Origin: Schoenoplectus triqueter
Taxonomy: Eukaryota > Streptophyta > Magnoliopsida > Poales > Cyperaceae
NCBI GenBank assembly: GCA_964058805.1
Contig: CAXKVV010000206.1
Location: 248,001 to 312,000, forward strand
Reading direction: 5' to 3'
Length of the DNA: 64,000 nucleotides
The translations under genes and the position numbers were made by a program. Each line of letters opens with the position of its first letter. Positions within the stretch are counted from its first letter, which is position 1. The notes under the pieces are model-generated. The model did no database searches. It saw nothing but the letters and a program-made list of their open reading frames with translations, and had not been told where the DNA came from. Positions 13,682-25,252 of the stretch are shown here, in pieces.

Positions 13682-14117
13682 TAGTGGTGTTAATGGGTCG
13701 GGTCGGGTCACACTATTTTATTATTATTTTTATTCGATCCGAATCCGATCTGATTAAATTCGAGTTAAAAAATTTTAATCTATATCCGATCCGATCGGGT
13801 CACGGGTTGATCCGACCCAATCCGTGTAAAATAATTAAATATTTTTATATAATTTTAAGCAATTAAATATTTATTAATTTATAGTTAATTCTAATTAGTA
13901 TATAATTAGTATATATTTAAACTTTAATTAGTACTAAATCATAAAATTACTTCAAAAATATAATTAATCGGGTTGATCCGAACCCGACCCGACTTAATTC
14001 GGGTCAAAAAAATTAAACTCATATCCGACCCATTTATTTTCGGATCATGTCGGATCGGGTCGGATTCGGGTCAGGTCGGATTAACCCATCGGGTCGGGTC
14101 GATAATTGACACCCCTA
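13682..14117. mobile_element. Non-autonomous hAT-like element, GGGTCGGGTC-rich
   Basis: The ends TAGTGGTGTTAAT and ATTGACACCCCTA form an imperfect TIR. Flanks ATTACATG and ATTTCATG give an 8-bp duplication with one mismatch. Both subterminal regions are arrays of GGGTCGGGTC, inverted relative to each other, around an AT-rich core. Confidence 0.7.
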
Positions 14118-14515
14118 ATTTCATGTATTGAGCAAGCAGATGAAATTACTAAAATATTTGATTTGATATACGTGCAAACAAATTCATACTCAACGATTTA
14201 GATAATGTCCACTTTAATAAATTATAATACATGATATTAAAACATCGACCGAAAATCCCTGTTATGTTTAATTTATTTTATTGAATCAAATTAAATAATT
14301 TGGAGGCAAACTAGTTGATAATATAAAATTTTGACAGGAGATAGGGTTATTTCTGATCAAATATAAAACCTCGTATTTCAATTTATTAGATCACGGTCCA
14401 ATGCAAGAAATTTAAAACCCGTTGAACTTTAAACCACATCTTCTTGGAGGAAAGAGTTAGAAGGAGAGGTGTGAATCACTAAATTTCATGTCTCATATCC
14501 CATCATTTTTAGTAC

Positions 14516-15973
14516 GGGTAAATTTTTTCGGTGGTCACTTTATTTCACATATTATTCATTTTTAATCACTCAAATTCAAATTATTCATTTTTAATTCTTT
14601 AATTTAATTATTTATTCATATTTCATCCTTCCATTAACTTTTTCATCCCGATCAAACTTCCGTCTCTTCTTTTTATCCCTTCTCAAAGTATATCAGCTTC
14701 TGATCCTCAATCCCCGTATCTCTCTCTTCCTCTCACTCTCTGAGTGCTCGCCCAAGTGCTATCTCCCCTAATCCCCTTCATTGAAACGAAGCTCTACTAA
14801 GATAATCCACTCTCTTCTTATCAAATTAGAGAAAGTACGGACTATCGACTATTTGCTCTCAATATTCATCTCTCGGTTGTTAAATTGGTCCTCTAAAACA
14901 TAATTTATTTTGTTCCCTGTTTTGTGTTTGTAACTTGGATCTATCTTTTCGAACAACTTTTACCTGTGTAATTTTTTTTTTAATTTGCAATGAATCAAAG
15001 AACTGTAACTTATTTCTTAAAATTTAGTTACGTGTTTTGCTTGTTTAGTTAGCTAATTTTAAAGCTGAAATTTCACAACTCAGATCTAATATTACAACAC
15101 AATTCAAAATTTTATAAACTTTGAAAACTTATTTCAAGACCTTTAAGAGTATTTCAGTTTAGAAAATTTTCTTTTGATTTATATTTTGGACCACTAAAAA
15201 GTGATGTACAAACTGTTTAATTTTTTTGTAGAGGTTATTTTTCTTCATCTGTCACATTGTATGGTATAAGAAAATAAATCTTCAATGGCATATAATAAAG
15301 TTATCAGGTTGAATTATAGGAGGACGCAATCAAACATCAAGTCCTCATTATGCTCTAAAATTATACTAGCAGTATTCATTGGCCTATGTTTAGCTGGTGC
15401 ATGTGTTATGACATCATAATGGAAATTCACGGTAATCATCTTCATCGAAGAATAGTTCTGATGAAGTTTCGAGCCAATTGGTAATATTTCAACCAACCCT
15501 TTAACCAAAGATTTGGACCAAGGGGGGAATTTCAATAAAGAGCCAAATATCATATTTGATACTTCAAATTCTGACAGTATGGACTCAGAAGACAGCACAT
15601 CAGAGAAGACAGTGTAAAAGCCTCAGGATGAAGAAGAAAAGCAAAGTAAGACTGAAAAAGAAGAGAATTCAGATATTGAAACCATCAAAATAGAACTGTC
15701 AAGTGACAGAAGAAAGTAAAGAGAAGGAACAAAATTTGAATTCAAATTCAGATTTAAACTCAAATGCAGAGGTGTTTCCTGATGGGGCCCAGTCAGAAAT
15801 ACTAAAGGAAATAGAAAATGGAGCATTCTCTGCTCAAGCGGCAGAGTTATATGGAAGCTTAAGAGTAATGGATGAAAAAGTTAACGGAGGGATGGAATAT
15901 GGATAAATGATCAAATTGAGTGACTAAAAATGAATAATATGTGAAATTGAGTGACTGCCAAAAAAATTTACCC
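14516..15973. mobile_element. Mutator-like element with captured host DNA (Pack-MULE)
   Basis: This 1458-bp element is bounded by a perfect 10-bp direct repeat TTTTTAGTAC (14506-14515 and 15974-15983). Its terminal inverted repeats begin GGGTAAATTTTTT and stay similar for roughly 100 bp, including CACATATTATTCATTTTTA on both arms. Long TIRs plus a 9-11-bp duplication are the Mutator signature. No transposase frame is present. The interior holds UTR-like CT-rich sequence and a broken copy of the start of a PMT-type methyltransferase gene, making it a gene-capturing derivative. The near-perfect duplication and arms suggest a fairly recent insertion. Confidence 0.85.
15285..15906 (+). pseudogene. 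Captured N-terminal fragment of a PMT24/25/26-like methyltransferase
   Basis: From the ATG at 15285 the frame reads MAYNKVIRLNYRRTQSN, a linker, then the hydrophobic segment LAVFIGLCLAGACVMTS, and stops at 15417. From memory, plant PMT24-PMT27 Golgi methyltransferases start with a short basic tail, a single membrane anchor resembling VVVFVALCLVGVWMMTS, then a long acidic low-complexity stalk. That stalk follows here in shifted frames (SDSMDSEDSTSEKT, EENSDIETIKIE) and ends with FPDGAQSEILKEIENGAFSA, close to the conserved PxGAQxELLxE...NGxFSTQA block. Stops and frameshifts separate the pieces and the methyltransferase domain is absent, so it is non-functional as a PMT. It lies wholly inside the Mutator-like element. 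Confidence 0.8.
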
Positions 15974-15983
15974 TTTTTAGTAC

Positions 15984-17125
15984 TATTTCTAAGATTATAT
16001 TTGTAAGTTTTTATATATAAGTCTGCAAGACTTCGCTAAACTAAATTGAATTATAGAGTATTATTCTATTTTGAGACTATCTCTATATCTTCTCTATTCT
16101 CTCTTCCCCCTCCAGCCTTAATAAAGTAATTTATAAATTTGTGTTCAGTAGTTCACTCATATTAAAACTATTTATATTTAAATCACATAAAATTTGAATA
16201 ATATTGTACTATTGAACTAGTTTTTTAAATTCATATACTAGTGTAGTTCCTAAAATTTATTTTACTGAGCCCCATATATAACATACATAATATTTTTTTC
16301 GGCTTCATTCATGTCTGGTCTTTATAACATATTTATTGAGCATTTACGATATAGTATGATAGAATATGGTAATTAATAATGATATTCTAATGGATAGAAA
16401 TAAAAAACTTGATAATTCACAACAAAGCGCAAAGACTCACTAGTGTGAACTAGATACAATTGATGTGTATGAACAAATATACTATAGAAAGAATAACAAT
16501 CTATGTATTATTTGAAAATTAGAAAAACTCAAATCAATTCATTATATACACAAATATTATACAATATACAAAAGGGCAAATTACTCAAGTATATACAATT
16601 TTTTTTTTCAAAAATGGTACATTGATTGTTAACAAATATGGATTTAAATTTGATATTCTCTTAAATTATGATGACAACCAAACACAAAGATGGTGCGTCG
16701 TTGGAAATTATTTGAGCTTCGAAGCAAAAATATACAAGGAAAAGCGAGAATCTATGTTTGCAACTAATTGTGTTCAAAACTAGCACAATTGCACAAGCAA
16801 ATGCTAGAAGTTAATTTACTTTTCAATCAAAAGGTTATTTCTAGCCAAGCTTGTTACCAGACCCTTTTATGATTCCCGGATTAAGGCAGATTCAAGAAAC
16901 CTGAGAAAATAAACAGAAAATGGGTGACGAGTTGTTAGTTCTAATTATATCATAGAATATGTTCTTATAATGACCTTTATACATCCAACATTCAGTCAAA
17001 AGGTTATTTCACTATCTTATTGCCTATATAATATCAACTTTTATGAACAAATAATTCTCAATTAGTAGATGTTTACCTCTATTAGGTATATTTCTGAAAG
17101 GCTCACTCATAACTCATGAAATGAT
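15984..17125. other. Intergenic DNA and 3' flank of the USP-kinase gene
   Basis: AT-rich, with no open frame of protein-like composition. The stretch nearest 17125 should be the 3' UTR of the minus-strand kinase gene. No recognisable repeat. Confidence 0.5.
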
Positions 17126-20100
17126 CTAGCTATTTGATCTGCTTCTTGAGCTTTCACACCCAGTTGTCAAACCAGATTCACTTGTTGTGTAATCCTGAAA
17201 ATCAGAGGAAAACATTTATAAATTTTTCAGCAACCAATAGTAGATGTAAGTGATGATTTCTCCAAATGGCTAAATATATATCTCAAATGTAGAACATTTT
17301 CGTCCATTAGTTAACTTTCAACTTACTGGTATAGAGGTTAGGCTAGACATGAAAGATGGCGTTCCCATACCAGATCCCGTTTGACAGTGTTGCATGTTTT
17401 CCTCTGCTAATGCTCTCAGCTTATTAAGCTCTGGCAAAATAACCATTGCCAAGTCAGGGCGATCCTTTTTTCTTAACTCAGTGCATTTTACCGCGAGTCT
17501 AGCAAGAATTTCAGTCTCCTCCATTGGCCAAACTGGTACTGTCGGATCCAACAATTCTTGTAATGTGCCCCTCTCAAGAGCACTTTCCATATAGTGACTT
17601 AGCCCCATTGGCGGTCTGCCGGTGAGTAGTTGGAGCAAAATTACGCCCAAGGAATACACATCAGATTTTGTTCCAAGCATACCTGCGTGGCATGATGTTT
17701 GAGTATAAAACTATTTTGTGATTTACCTTTTGGTCCATTTCTTTCTTTTTTGAAGTAGTAGGCAATAAACCTACTATGTAATTTTTTATCATTAAAAATA
17801 AAAGAATTGTTAATCATGATATAAAAAAGGTGAGAAATGGGAAAAAAATCAGGGGCGGATCCAATGTGGTCCAGGGAACATGTGTCCCCTCTGGATTTTG
17901 AAAAATAGTGTTCTTTTTTTAATGTTTTCGGTAATTTATCTCCTCCTAAATTTTTTTTCCCTCTCTAAATTGTCTGATTATTTTTATTGAGAAAAAATAT
18001 TTAATATCGTGCATAATAAAATAATTATGCAAAGATATCAAAATATAAAGTTACGTAGACAAAAACTTTCTTCATCAACTTCATTATCTATTACTTTGAG
18101 CTTTATTTTGTTGTTATTTTTAATATATAAAATGTTATTATTTTAATAATTTTTTATTAGATAAGAATATATATTAAATTATTATTTTTTTATTTAGTAC
18201 CCGATTAGTTAATGGGTTTGAACCCGATAAGCTATTACAATTCGATAATTGTCCCTGACCAAAATTCTGCATCCGCCCCTAGAAAAAACTATAAGGAATA
18301 AAAATGTCTAAAGAATTGTATGCCTGACATGTTTGTTAGCTTGACAAATTTGTTATCTTGACATTTTTTTCACTACTTATATGGCCGAAACAAGTATCAC
18401 ATTTGTTGCAGGAATAATCTATTAACATGGACCGATTCATCCATTTTTATTGATAAAATAACTAAATGAATATATTTTTTTTGTTAAGTTTTCATCTTAC
18501 GTACTAATTCATGCAATCAGGTGTAACTAGGTTCATACCTGTCTGTTGATATTCAGGATCAATATAGCAAAAAGTTCCCGCTGTTGAGGTCATCCGGTAT
18601 TGAGTCATAGCATCTGCCATTGATGGTGGGACCAATCTGGCTAACCCCACGTCAGATATCTTGCTCACATAATTTTTGTCTAGAAGAATATTTGCTGGTT
18701 TGAGATCGCGGTGCACTAGTGGCTCTGGTTTTGACTGATGCAGGAAAAGTAGGCCCGTACCAATCTCAGCAGCAATTCGAAATCGGTGTTGCCATGGGAT
18801 AGGAGGTGTATTTCCTCGCATAAATAGACGGTCTTCTAAGCTTCCATTTGCCATGTACTCATAGACTAAGCAACCATACTCAGGACATGCGCCTAGAAGG
18901 AGTACCATGTTTGGATGCCTAATACAGCATAAAATCTCCACCTGTAATTTTGCAACTTGTGTATAACATGATAATTTACAATATCCCATTGTTGTAGGGG
19001 TATGACGCAAATTAATCTATTTAAATGAGTCATCTTCATGAACAATAAGTTTTGCTTTACCTCTTGCTGGAATTGTGACCTCCCTTGTGATGCATCTGGC
19101 CGTAGAACCTTTACTGCAACTGGTGTGTGATCAAGATAACATTTGTAAACTGGACCATAACCTCCTTCCCCAACCTTTTTAGAAAGAGAGAAGTTATTGG
19201 TTGCTGCCTCTATCTCGTCTATAGTATACTTCCTATATCTCACATCCGCATGTGTCAAACTCGCCATTGCTCTCCAACGCTCCTCAGCTTCCTGCATAAA
19301 TTAATTAGGTTCATGTAATGAGTCTAGTGATCAATGAAAATAACTTAATAATTTGAGGTGCGTTATTCTGGTACAGACTACAAGATGACTTCATTACAAT
19401 AAATATCCAAAAATCTATGATATATATGAAAATTATGTTTTATGTTTCTATGATTGGATACTTGGTCTCTGGCTTAGTATCACACAAGTTTCAATCACGG
19501 TACCTCCATTGCTCTCTTTTCAGCCTTGATTCTCTTTTGTGCCTCTATCTCTGCAATTTGTTTTGCTTTCTCAGCAGCTTCAATCGCTGCTCTACATTTG
19601 GTACGTTCTTTCTCAACCATTTCTAATGCAGCTTCTTGTGCTCTTTTGGCTTCTAATAATCGACGCTCTTCCTCTGATTTCCATTGATTGAATTGAACCA
19701 TCTACAATTAATTTATGTTTATAGTTAAAGTTAGCCAGAAATATGTGTAGTACATATTTTATTTGTTTTTCAATATGTTGATTTGTTATCATTATGTGTT
19801 GATTTCAAAATATTTGTTATCCCTCAAGTTTGCATATATATAATCAAGTTTTTGTCATGGTGGTTCAAATATTTTACCTGTTTTTTGGCATCAAGTGCCT
19901 CCTTACATGCTGTATTGTACATGTCCATCATTTGCTTGAGTTCTAAACGAAGCCTACTCATCTCCGTTTCTGAATCATCTCCCTAAATGTTAAAAGAAGG
20001 AAATATGAATTCATTGCACTCCAGAAATGACAATTTAAAAATATCACAAAAAGGGAAAATCTAACTTTTCTATTGGGAAATTGAACAGACTTCTGTCAGT

Positions 20101-22985
20101 ACCATCATGGTTTGGGAGATGGAGCTTTCAGAAGAATGTGAAAACATTCCAATTGTGTTTGTTGAGCTAAGGGGCGAGAAAGGCAACTCAAAGCTATCAG
20201 TTGACGAGACGAAAGACGTCCTCTGTGGTCCTCCATCCGTGCTTGGCCGACCACTACTGACAAATGAGATGTCACTCTCTGTTCTTGGATTTGAACAATT
20301 GTTTGGCCTTGCGGGAAATCGGGGTGCACCTGGACGTGTAAATGGTGACCTATTTGTTTTGAAAATTTATCGCATATAATCAAATTCAAGCTAAAATGAA
20401 GTGTAGTATTGACTCAGAGAGAGAGAGAGAGAATGAGAGTTCTACCTCATCACAATTTCTTTCTCTAAAAAAATATTTCGATTTTCCCGTGCATGTTCAC
20501 CTAATATTTTAAAAAAGTGAAAAGAAAAAAATCACAGTTAATTAAAACTTCCGTTTATGAAAAAAAAAAGAAGGAAAAAAAGTAGAGACATGGCTTGCGT
20601 TTACTCATGAATTATATGATGCAGCAGTTGTCAGGGCAATCAAACAACTAATTCCCAATAAATATTTTATTTATTTAGTTCGTATAATTAATTTAGGCTT
20701 TGTATTTACTTTTAATAATGTATAATTAATTTAGGCTTTGTATTGATATAATCAAACATAGAAGGATTACCACTGGTCAATGTTCATTCATTTAGAAAAT
20801 TTATTTCACTAACAGCTTATGTTTTAGATAATATTTCTCTCCCAGCATTAACTTTGTACACTTCAACTGACAAAGTATATTAGCAATATGACACTGTTTA
20901 ATGTATATAATCAAACCTCTGAGTGCATTGACAACTTGAAATTCTACTTTCTCTTGTTTCATGCTATTCTGGCTTTCTAATTGTGTACGTAGAGGTGAAA
21001 CAGATGGTGCATCTCTCACTGCTTTTTTCGCAGATGAGACCTTGCCTTTTGAGATCACATAAACACTACAGAAGTCGGGTACAGATCTCATGACACTTGC
21101 TGCAACATCTGCGCTCTTGAATCTAACAATGCAATTTATTTAAACAATTATATTATCCATTTTATAGTTGTTGTTAGAGTATTCAAAATTTTCTGATAAA
21201 AAATCATAAAATGTATCCTACCTCATGAAACCTTTTGAAGGTGCTCCTAAGATGATTTTTTCGATAGCTGCTTGTGATATGAACTCTACAATGGCTTTCG
21301 GTATGTCAGTGTCGTCAATAATTATATCATTGCAACATACCTGAGAAAAGAGTCAATATGTCGGTCAGAACTCGGAATGCCTTTTCATATTTGGTAAATT
21401 AAATTATACTGATCTATTGTTTCTAGTATTGTTCATTCGGTGATTAGTGAACTTGTGCGTGGAAGTTCTTTCTATGTTCCATAGAAAATTATGCTGATCA
21501 TCTCGAGTTGATGCAACAAAAATATTCAAATTGGCAATGCACTAGCTAATACAGTACTTGTAAGGTCGGAGCTCACCTTTTTGGCAAATGAATCTATCAG
21601 AGCATTAAAAAACAAAATAAACCTAAATACTTACATCTTTTCTTTTGCAGAATATTCTGAAGGGAATAAAAATATCTCTGACAGAGGTACCCTCTTCCGA
21701 GGGAGCTAGTTATCAGACACACAAAAGAAATGGAAAATTAGTAATCTATTATAATTATATCGCAAAAAAAAAAATCATTTTCAGAATTTCGACAAGAGTT
21801 TATGTTTACATATATTTCTCATGGAAGTAAAGAAATAGATGTAAAAAAAATGAAAACTTGTAATATTGGCTGATGTTATAGAGAATTATGGCAGCAAACC
21901 ACTCAACATGAACGCTCATAATGAAAGATGTTGGAACTCTTTTGTGTATTTGCTCAATATGGAAAATGCACATATAAAATGGAATTGAATAGAGAAGAAC
22001 ATCAATTATCCCACAGAAGGCATATGGTTAACTATACATGAAGCGATGTATATATATAGAGTTAGGCTACGGTGCTATGTGTAGCACGGATGAGTTGTGT
22101 GCTACGGATCATTTCTTCATTTTTAAAACTCAAATGGTCGATCCGACCGGTTAAAATATTTTTTATATGAAAATTTAGTTAAGGACCAAATTTTATATTT
22201 TTTAGAATTTATTTACTATTTTTAAGATCGTTAAAAGTTCACTTGATTTAATTATTATGAGTCCTTAAAAAAAATGATTTTCTAACTACCTTAAAAATAG
22301 TAAAAAATCCTAAAAAAATATAAAATTTGATCCTCAACTAAACTTTTATATATATATATATATATAAAGATAGAGCTAGGCTACGGTGCTACGCGTAGCA
22401 CAGATGACTGTGTGCTATGGATCGTTTATCCGTTTTCAAAGCTAAAATGGTCGATCTAACAAGTCAAAATATTTTTCATATGAAAATCTAGTTGAGGATC
22501 AAATTTATATTTTTTAGAATTCTTTTACTATTTTTTAAGATAGCTAGAAAATTACTTGATTTAATTATTATGAGCCATTCAAAATGAGTTATTTTCTAGC
22601 TATCTTACAAAATAGTAAAAAAATCTAAAAAATATATAAAATTTAGTTCCTAACTAGATTTTCATATGAAAAATATTTTGACCTGTCGGATTAACCATTT
22701 AAACTTTGAAGACGGAGAAACGGTCTGTAACACACGGGTCATCCGTGCTACCCATAGCGCCGTAGCTTATATATATATATATTGCCCAATGAGATCAAAC
22801 TTACTAGGTGCACCCTTGTGTGTATTAACATGAACTAGCGTTATGCTTTGTCCTTTGGATGTAACAACATTATCCAAGGCCCATTTGAGAGCATTCTGGC
22901 TGCTTTTATCTTTATCAATCGCCACTGCCACCAGAGGCACATGCTTTGAACCACCACCTTCTCTGGATTCTCTTTTGTGATTCAT
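17126..22985 (-). CDS. USP-domain / coiled-coil / protein kinase (U-box-less PUB-kinase family), 12 exons
   Basis: Receptor-like cytoplasmic Ser/Thr kinase with an N-terminal universal-stress-protein domain. Exons: 22985-22805, 21705-21635, 21340-21222, 21122-20917, 20464-20446 (19-nt microexon), 20349-20103, 19982-19878, 19701-19504, 19291-19061, 18941-18539, 17682-17327, 17194-17126. The total is 2205 nt, 734 aa, in frame. USP domain about 18-160 (VAVAIDKDKSSQNALKWA; TSVRDIFIPFRIFCKRKD; VYVISKGK). Ser-rich linker with SDISFVSSGRPSTD. Coiled coil about 300-400 (EMSRLRLELKQ; EEERRLLEAKRAQEAA). Kinase about 405-700: GEGGYG loop (423-428), Lys443 (VAVK), HRD 536-538, DVG in place of DFG at 556. 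As I recall, DVG is normal in this family, and the metal-binding Asp is kept. The short last exon encodes DYTTSESGLTTGCESSRSRS, so there is no U-box. Two MITEs lie in intron 1 and one hAT-like element in intron 10. The exact member is uncertain. Confidence 0.95.
17851..18280. mobile_element. hAT-like MITE (AGGGGCGGATCCA termini) in kinase intron 10
   Basis: The left end AGGGGCGGATCCA is mirrored by TGCATCCGCCCCT. The interior is AT-rich and non-coding. A second copy, reverse-complemented, lies at 56006-56310. The shared blocks include TTATGCAAAGATATCAAAAT, a GCTATTACAAT-like stretch and GGGTACT/AGTACCC next to TTAGTTAATG. Confidence 0.7.
20446..20464 (-). other. 19-nt coding microexon of the USP-kinase gene
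   Basis: The exon before ends AGA G (20917) and the exon after starts G TCA (20349); joining them directly breaks the frame. The 19-nt stretch AGAAAGAAATTGTGATGAG lies after a polypyrimidine acceptor (TATTTTTTTAG) and before a GTAGAA donor. It restores the frame exactly, adding EKEIVM between LR and RSPFTRPG. Without it the rest of the protein would be frameshifted. A (GA)n run follows just downstream in the intron. Confidence 0.85.
22059..22350. mobile_element. Truncated TGGCTACGGTG-family MITE in kinase intron 1
   Basis: Begins GTTAGGCTACGGTGCTATG and continues with the same internal order as the full copies (CTCAAATGGTCGATCCGACC, then ATATGAAAATTTAGTTAAGG) but breaks off in a TA run before the right arm. 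It sits directly beside a complete copy. Confidence 0.75.
22373..22768. mobile_element. Complete TGGCTACGGTG-family MITE in kinase intron 1
   Basis: The left end GCTAGGCTACGGTGCTACG is mirrored by CCATAGCGCCGTAGCTTA on the right, and the arms pair over most of the ~396 bp. The right end is only 36 bp from the splice donor of exon 1 (22804). TA repeats flank it, consistent with insertion at TA. Confidence 0.8.
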
Positions 22986-24813
22986 CTCTGACAAATTATG
23001 CCCTTGGCTCTCAAAGCTATATATCTTTCAGAATTTCATGTACAACAACATATATTCAAAGAGAATTTGGATTTTGTTTCATGGAGGAAGGGAGAGGAAA
23101 GAGGAAAAGGATGAGAGCCCTTCAATGGGCTCCTAATGGCTTTCTTTTACTGAAATTTGGTGTTACCTCATGATATTGTCTTTCCTTTATTTAGCTGTCT
23201 TTTTCTTCATCTTTTCCCTTCTGTTATTAACAGAAGTTAACGGGTACTAGACAAACAGATTTAGAAGACCTTGACCACATCAGAAAGGGAAAAAAACATG
23301 AAAAGCGTCCATGTCCTGTTTACAATTTTTTGACTCTCCATTTTGAAAGGAACTGGAGCAAATTTGCAATTATTTTGTTAGTACAAAACAAAAAGGAGAG
23401 TCCAGTATTTTATGAAAAGGAGGATAACGAACACTAAGAGTTGACCGTGGTCAAACAGGGAAGTTGGATTAATTTCTCTTCTCGGGGCTGAACGCAAATA
23501 GAGGAAATTATCACACGATTCAATGTACTTTGACTAAAATTGATCATTTTGTTTGCCAGTTTTAAATCAGATTTTCTATATTTTTCCCTCGAGTTCGTTT
23601 ATATATGTGAGTTCTTATTCAATTCAGACAGATCAACAGGATTGTGAGTTTGTGACTCATTTCCTGAATTGACTATCGGTACCTATACTATATTATACTA
23701 TATGAGATAATGTATAATGACTGAAATATTCTTATTTAATTTATAATTGGATTGATTGGTACGTTTTCATAAAAATAACAGTTTAGATTTCATTCAATCT
23801 CATTTTTTCTCTCCATTTCATTTGTTATTTTTTATCAATGCATTTTTAGGTCTAAAAAAGAAGTTAATAAACTAAATAAATTAAATATCAACTATTATTA
23901 AGTTTTTATTATAAAAAAATTACTCATTGTACAACCTTACTCTGAAAAAAATATTGTATTTTATGCAATATTTTTATTAAATACTAAATTAATATTCTTT
24001 AAAATTTTAAGAGTCTTTGTAATTGATTTATACATAAATTATATCTAAGTAAAATATATTATTTTATATAATAAAATTAATATTAAATATAATTATTATT
24101 AAGTTTTATTATAACAAGAAAACTACAAATTGTATGGCCTTATTCAGAAAAAAACTATTATATTTTGTATATCATCTTTTATTAAATAATAAATTAAATT
24201 TATTTACAAATTTAAAAGTTTTGTGGTTAATTTAGTCATTAGTTATAATAATAGTACTGCTAGATGCAAATATTTTTAAAATTAACAAGATTCACACAAT
24301 TGGTGTGTTCTATGCTACTATATATATAGATGTCCAAGTTTCTTATATACTATATAAGATATTCAATGTCTTGTTTTTATAACTTTAAATTCCATCCCAC
24401 GTTAAAACAAAACCCTAATGTTGCCTTATTGCGAATTTTTATGCGATGAATTTAACTCAACTTAATTTTTTTCTTTAATCTAAAAGAAAGTCAGATGAAA
24501 CCATATTGGATTTAAATTTGACTGGAAGAATTTTGATTTTTATTTAATCAGTTTGAAATTTAGATCAATCAGCAATATACATTGTTTCGCATTTATGCTA
24601 GAAATATACGCTACATTGTTGTTTCGTAATTTTAGGACATTTTTCAAAAAAATGAAAATATGGTAAAAGAACTCCAAAATTAATAAATTTGATATTGCAT
24701 GAGATTATAATATCTAAATTAGCGAGTTAATCACATTGCTAGTCTCGCACAAGTTAGAAAGAAATTGCAACTAAAATAGGGAGCAATTTGTTTGAGGTGA
24801 GGTTAAGTAAAAG
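22986..24813. other. Upstream region of the USP-kinase gene; AT-rich intergenic DNA
   Basis: The part next to 22986 should hold the kinase promoter on the minus strand; I cannot pick out a certain TATA box. At 23880-24030 and 24085-24245 there are two diverged copies of one AT-rich sequence (both include TATTATTAAGTTTTTATTATA-like and TTAAATA(A/C)TAAATTAA blocks). No gene seen. Confidence 0.45.
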
Positions 24814-25252
24814 TAGGGGTGTGCAATTGATGAATTTGGTTCAAATCGAAATAAATACATGCAAAAGTGATGAACCAAATTAAATTATAAAAATATCAAC
24901 CGAATAAATAAAAACTAAATAAATCAATATTTATTCGGTTAAATAAAAAATATATTAGTTAAAGAGGAATGAAAAATATCGATAGTTATAAAAATTAATA
25001 AAAGAAATAAATAGTTTAAAAAATAAAAAAAAATAAAACTTATAGAAATAAATATATTTAAAATTGCTTGGTAAATTTTAAACTATTCGGTTTATCTGAT
25101 TTAGAAAAACATAAACCCAATAAAAAATAAAAAAACTGAATTAGATAAAATTTTCAACTGAACTGAAATTTTTTGAATTGAAAAACTGAACCAAATAGTT
25201 CAAAATTTAACAGTTCGATTCTAAACTAATTAAATCCGTTTGCACACCCCTA
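24814..25252. mobile_element. hAT-like MITE (TAGGGGTGTGCA termini)
   Basis: TAGGGGTGTGCA at the left and TGCACACCCCTA at the right form a perfect 12-bp TIR. Flanks AGTAAAAG and AGTAAAAA give an 8-bp duplication with one mismatch. The interior is A-rich and non-coding, with a GGTT(C/T)A/TGAACC symmetry. Confidence 0.8.

Noticed and set aside
15314..15598. Minus-strand open frame in the Mutator-like element
   Set aside because: It is the antisense of the captured PMT fragment, whose plus-strand frames carry the recognisable membrane anchor.
18590..18680. USP-kinase as a pseudokinase because of DVG
   Set aside because: The Asp is retained, HRD and the VAVK lysine are intact, and DVG is, as I recall, usual in this family.
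20105..20389. Minus-strand open frame overlapping the kinase exon at 20103-20349
   Set aside because: The family-conserved peptide SDISFVSSGRPSTD lies in another frame, and the microexon places that frame in the transcript.
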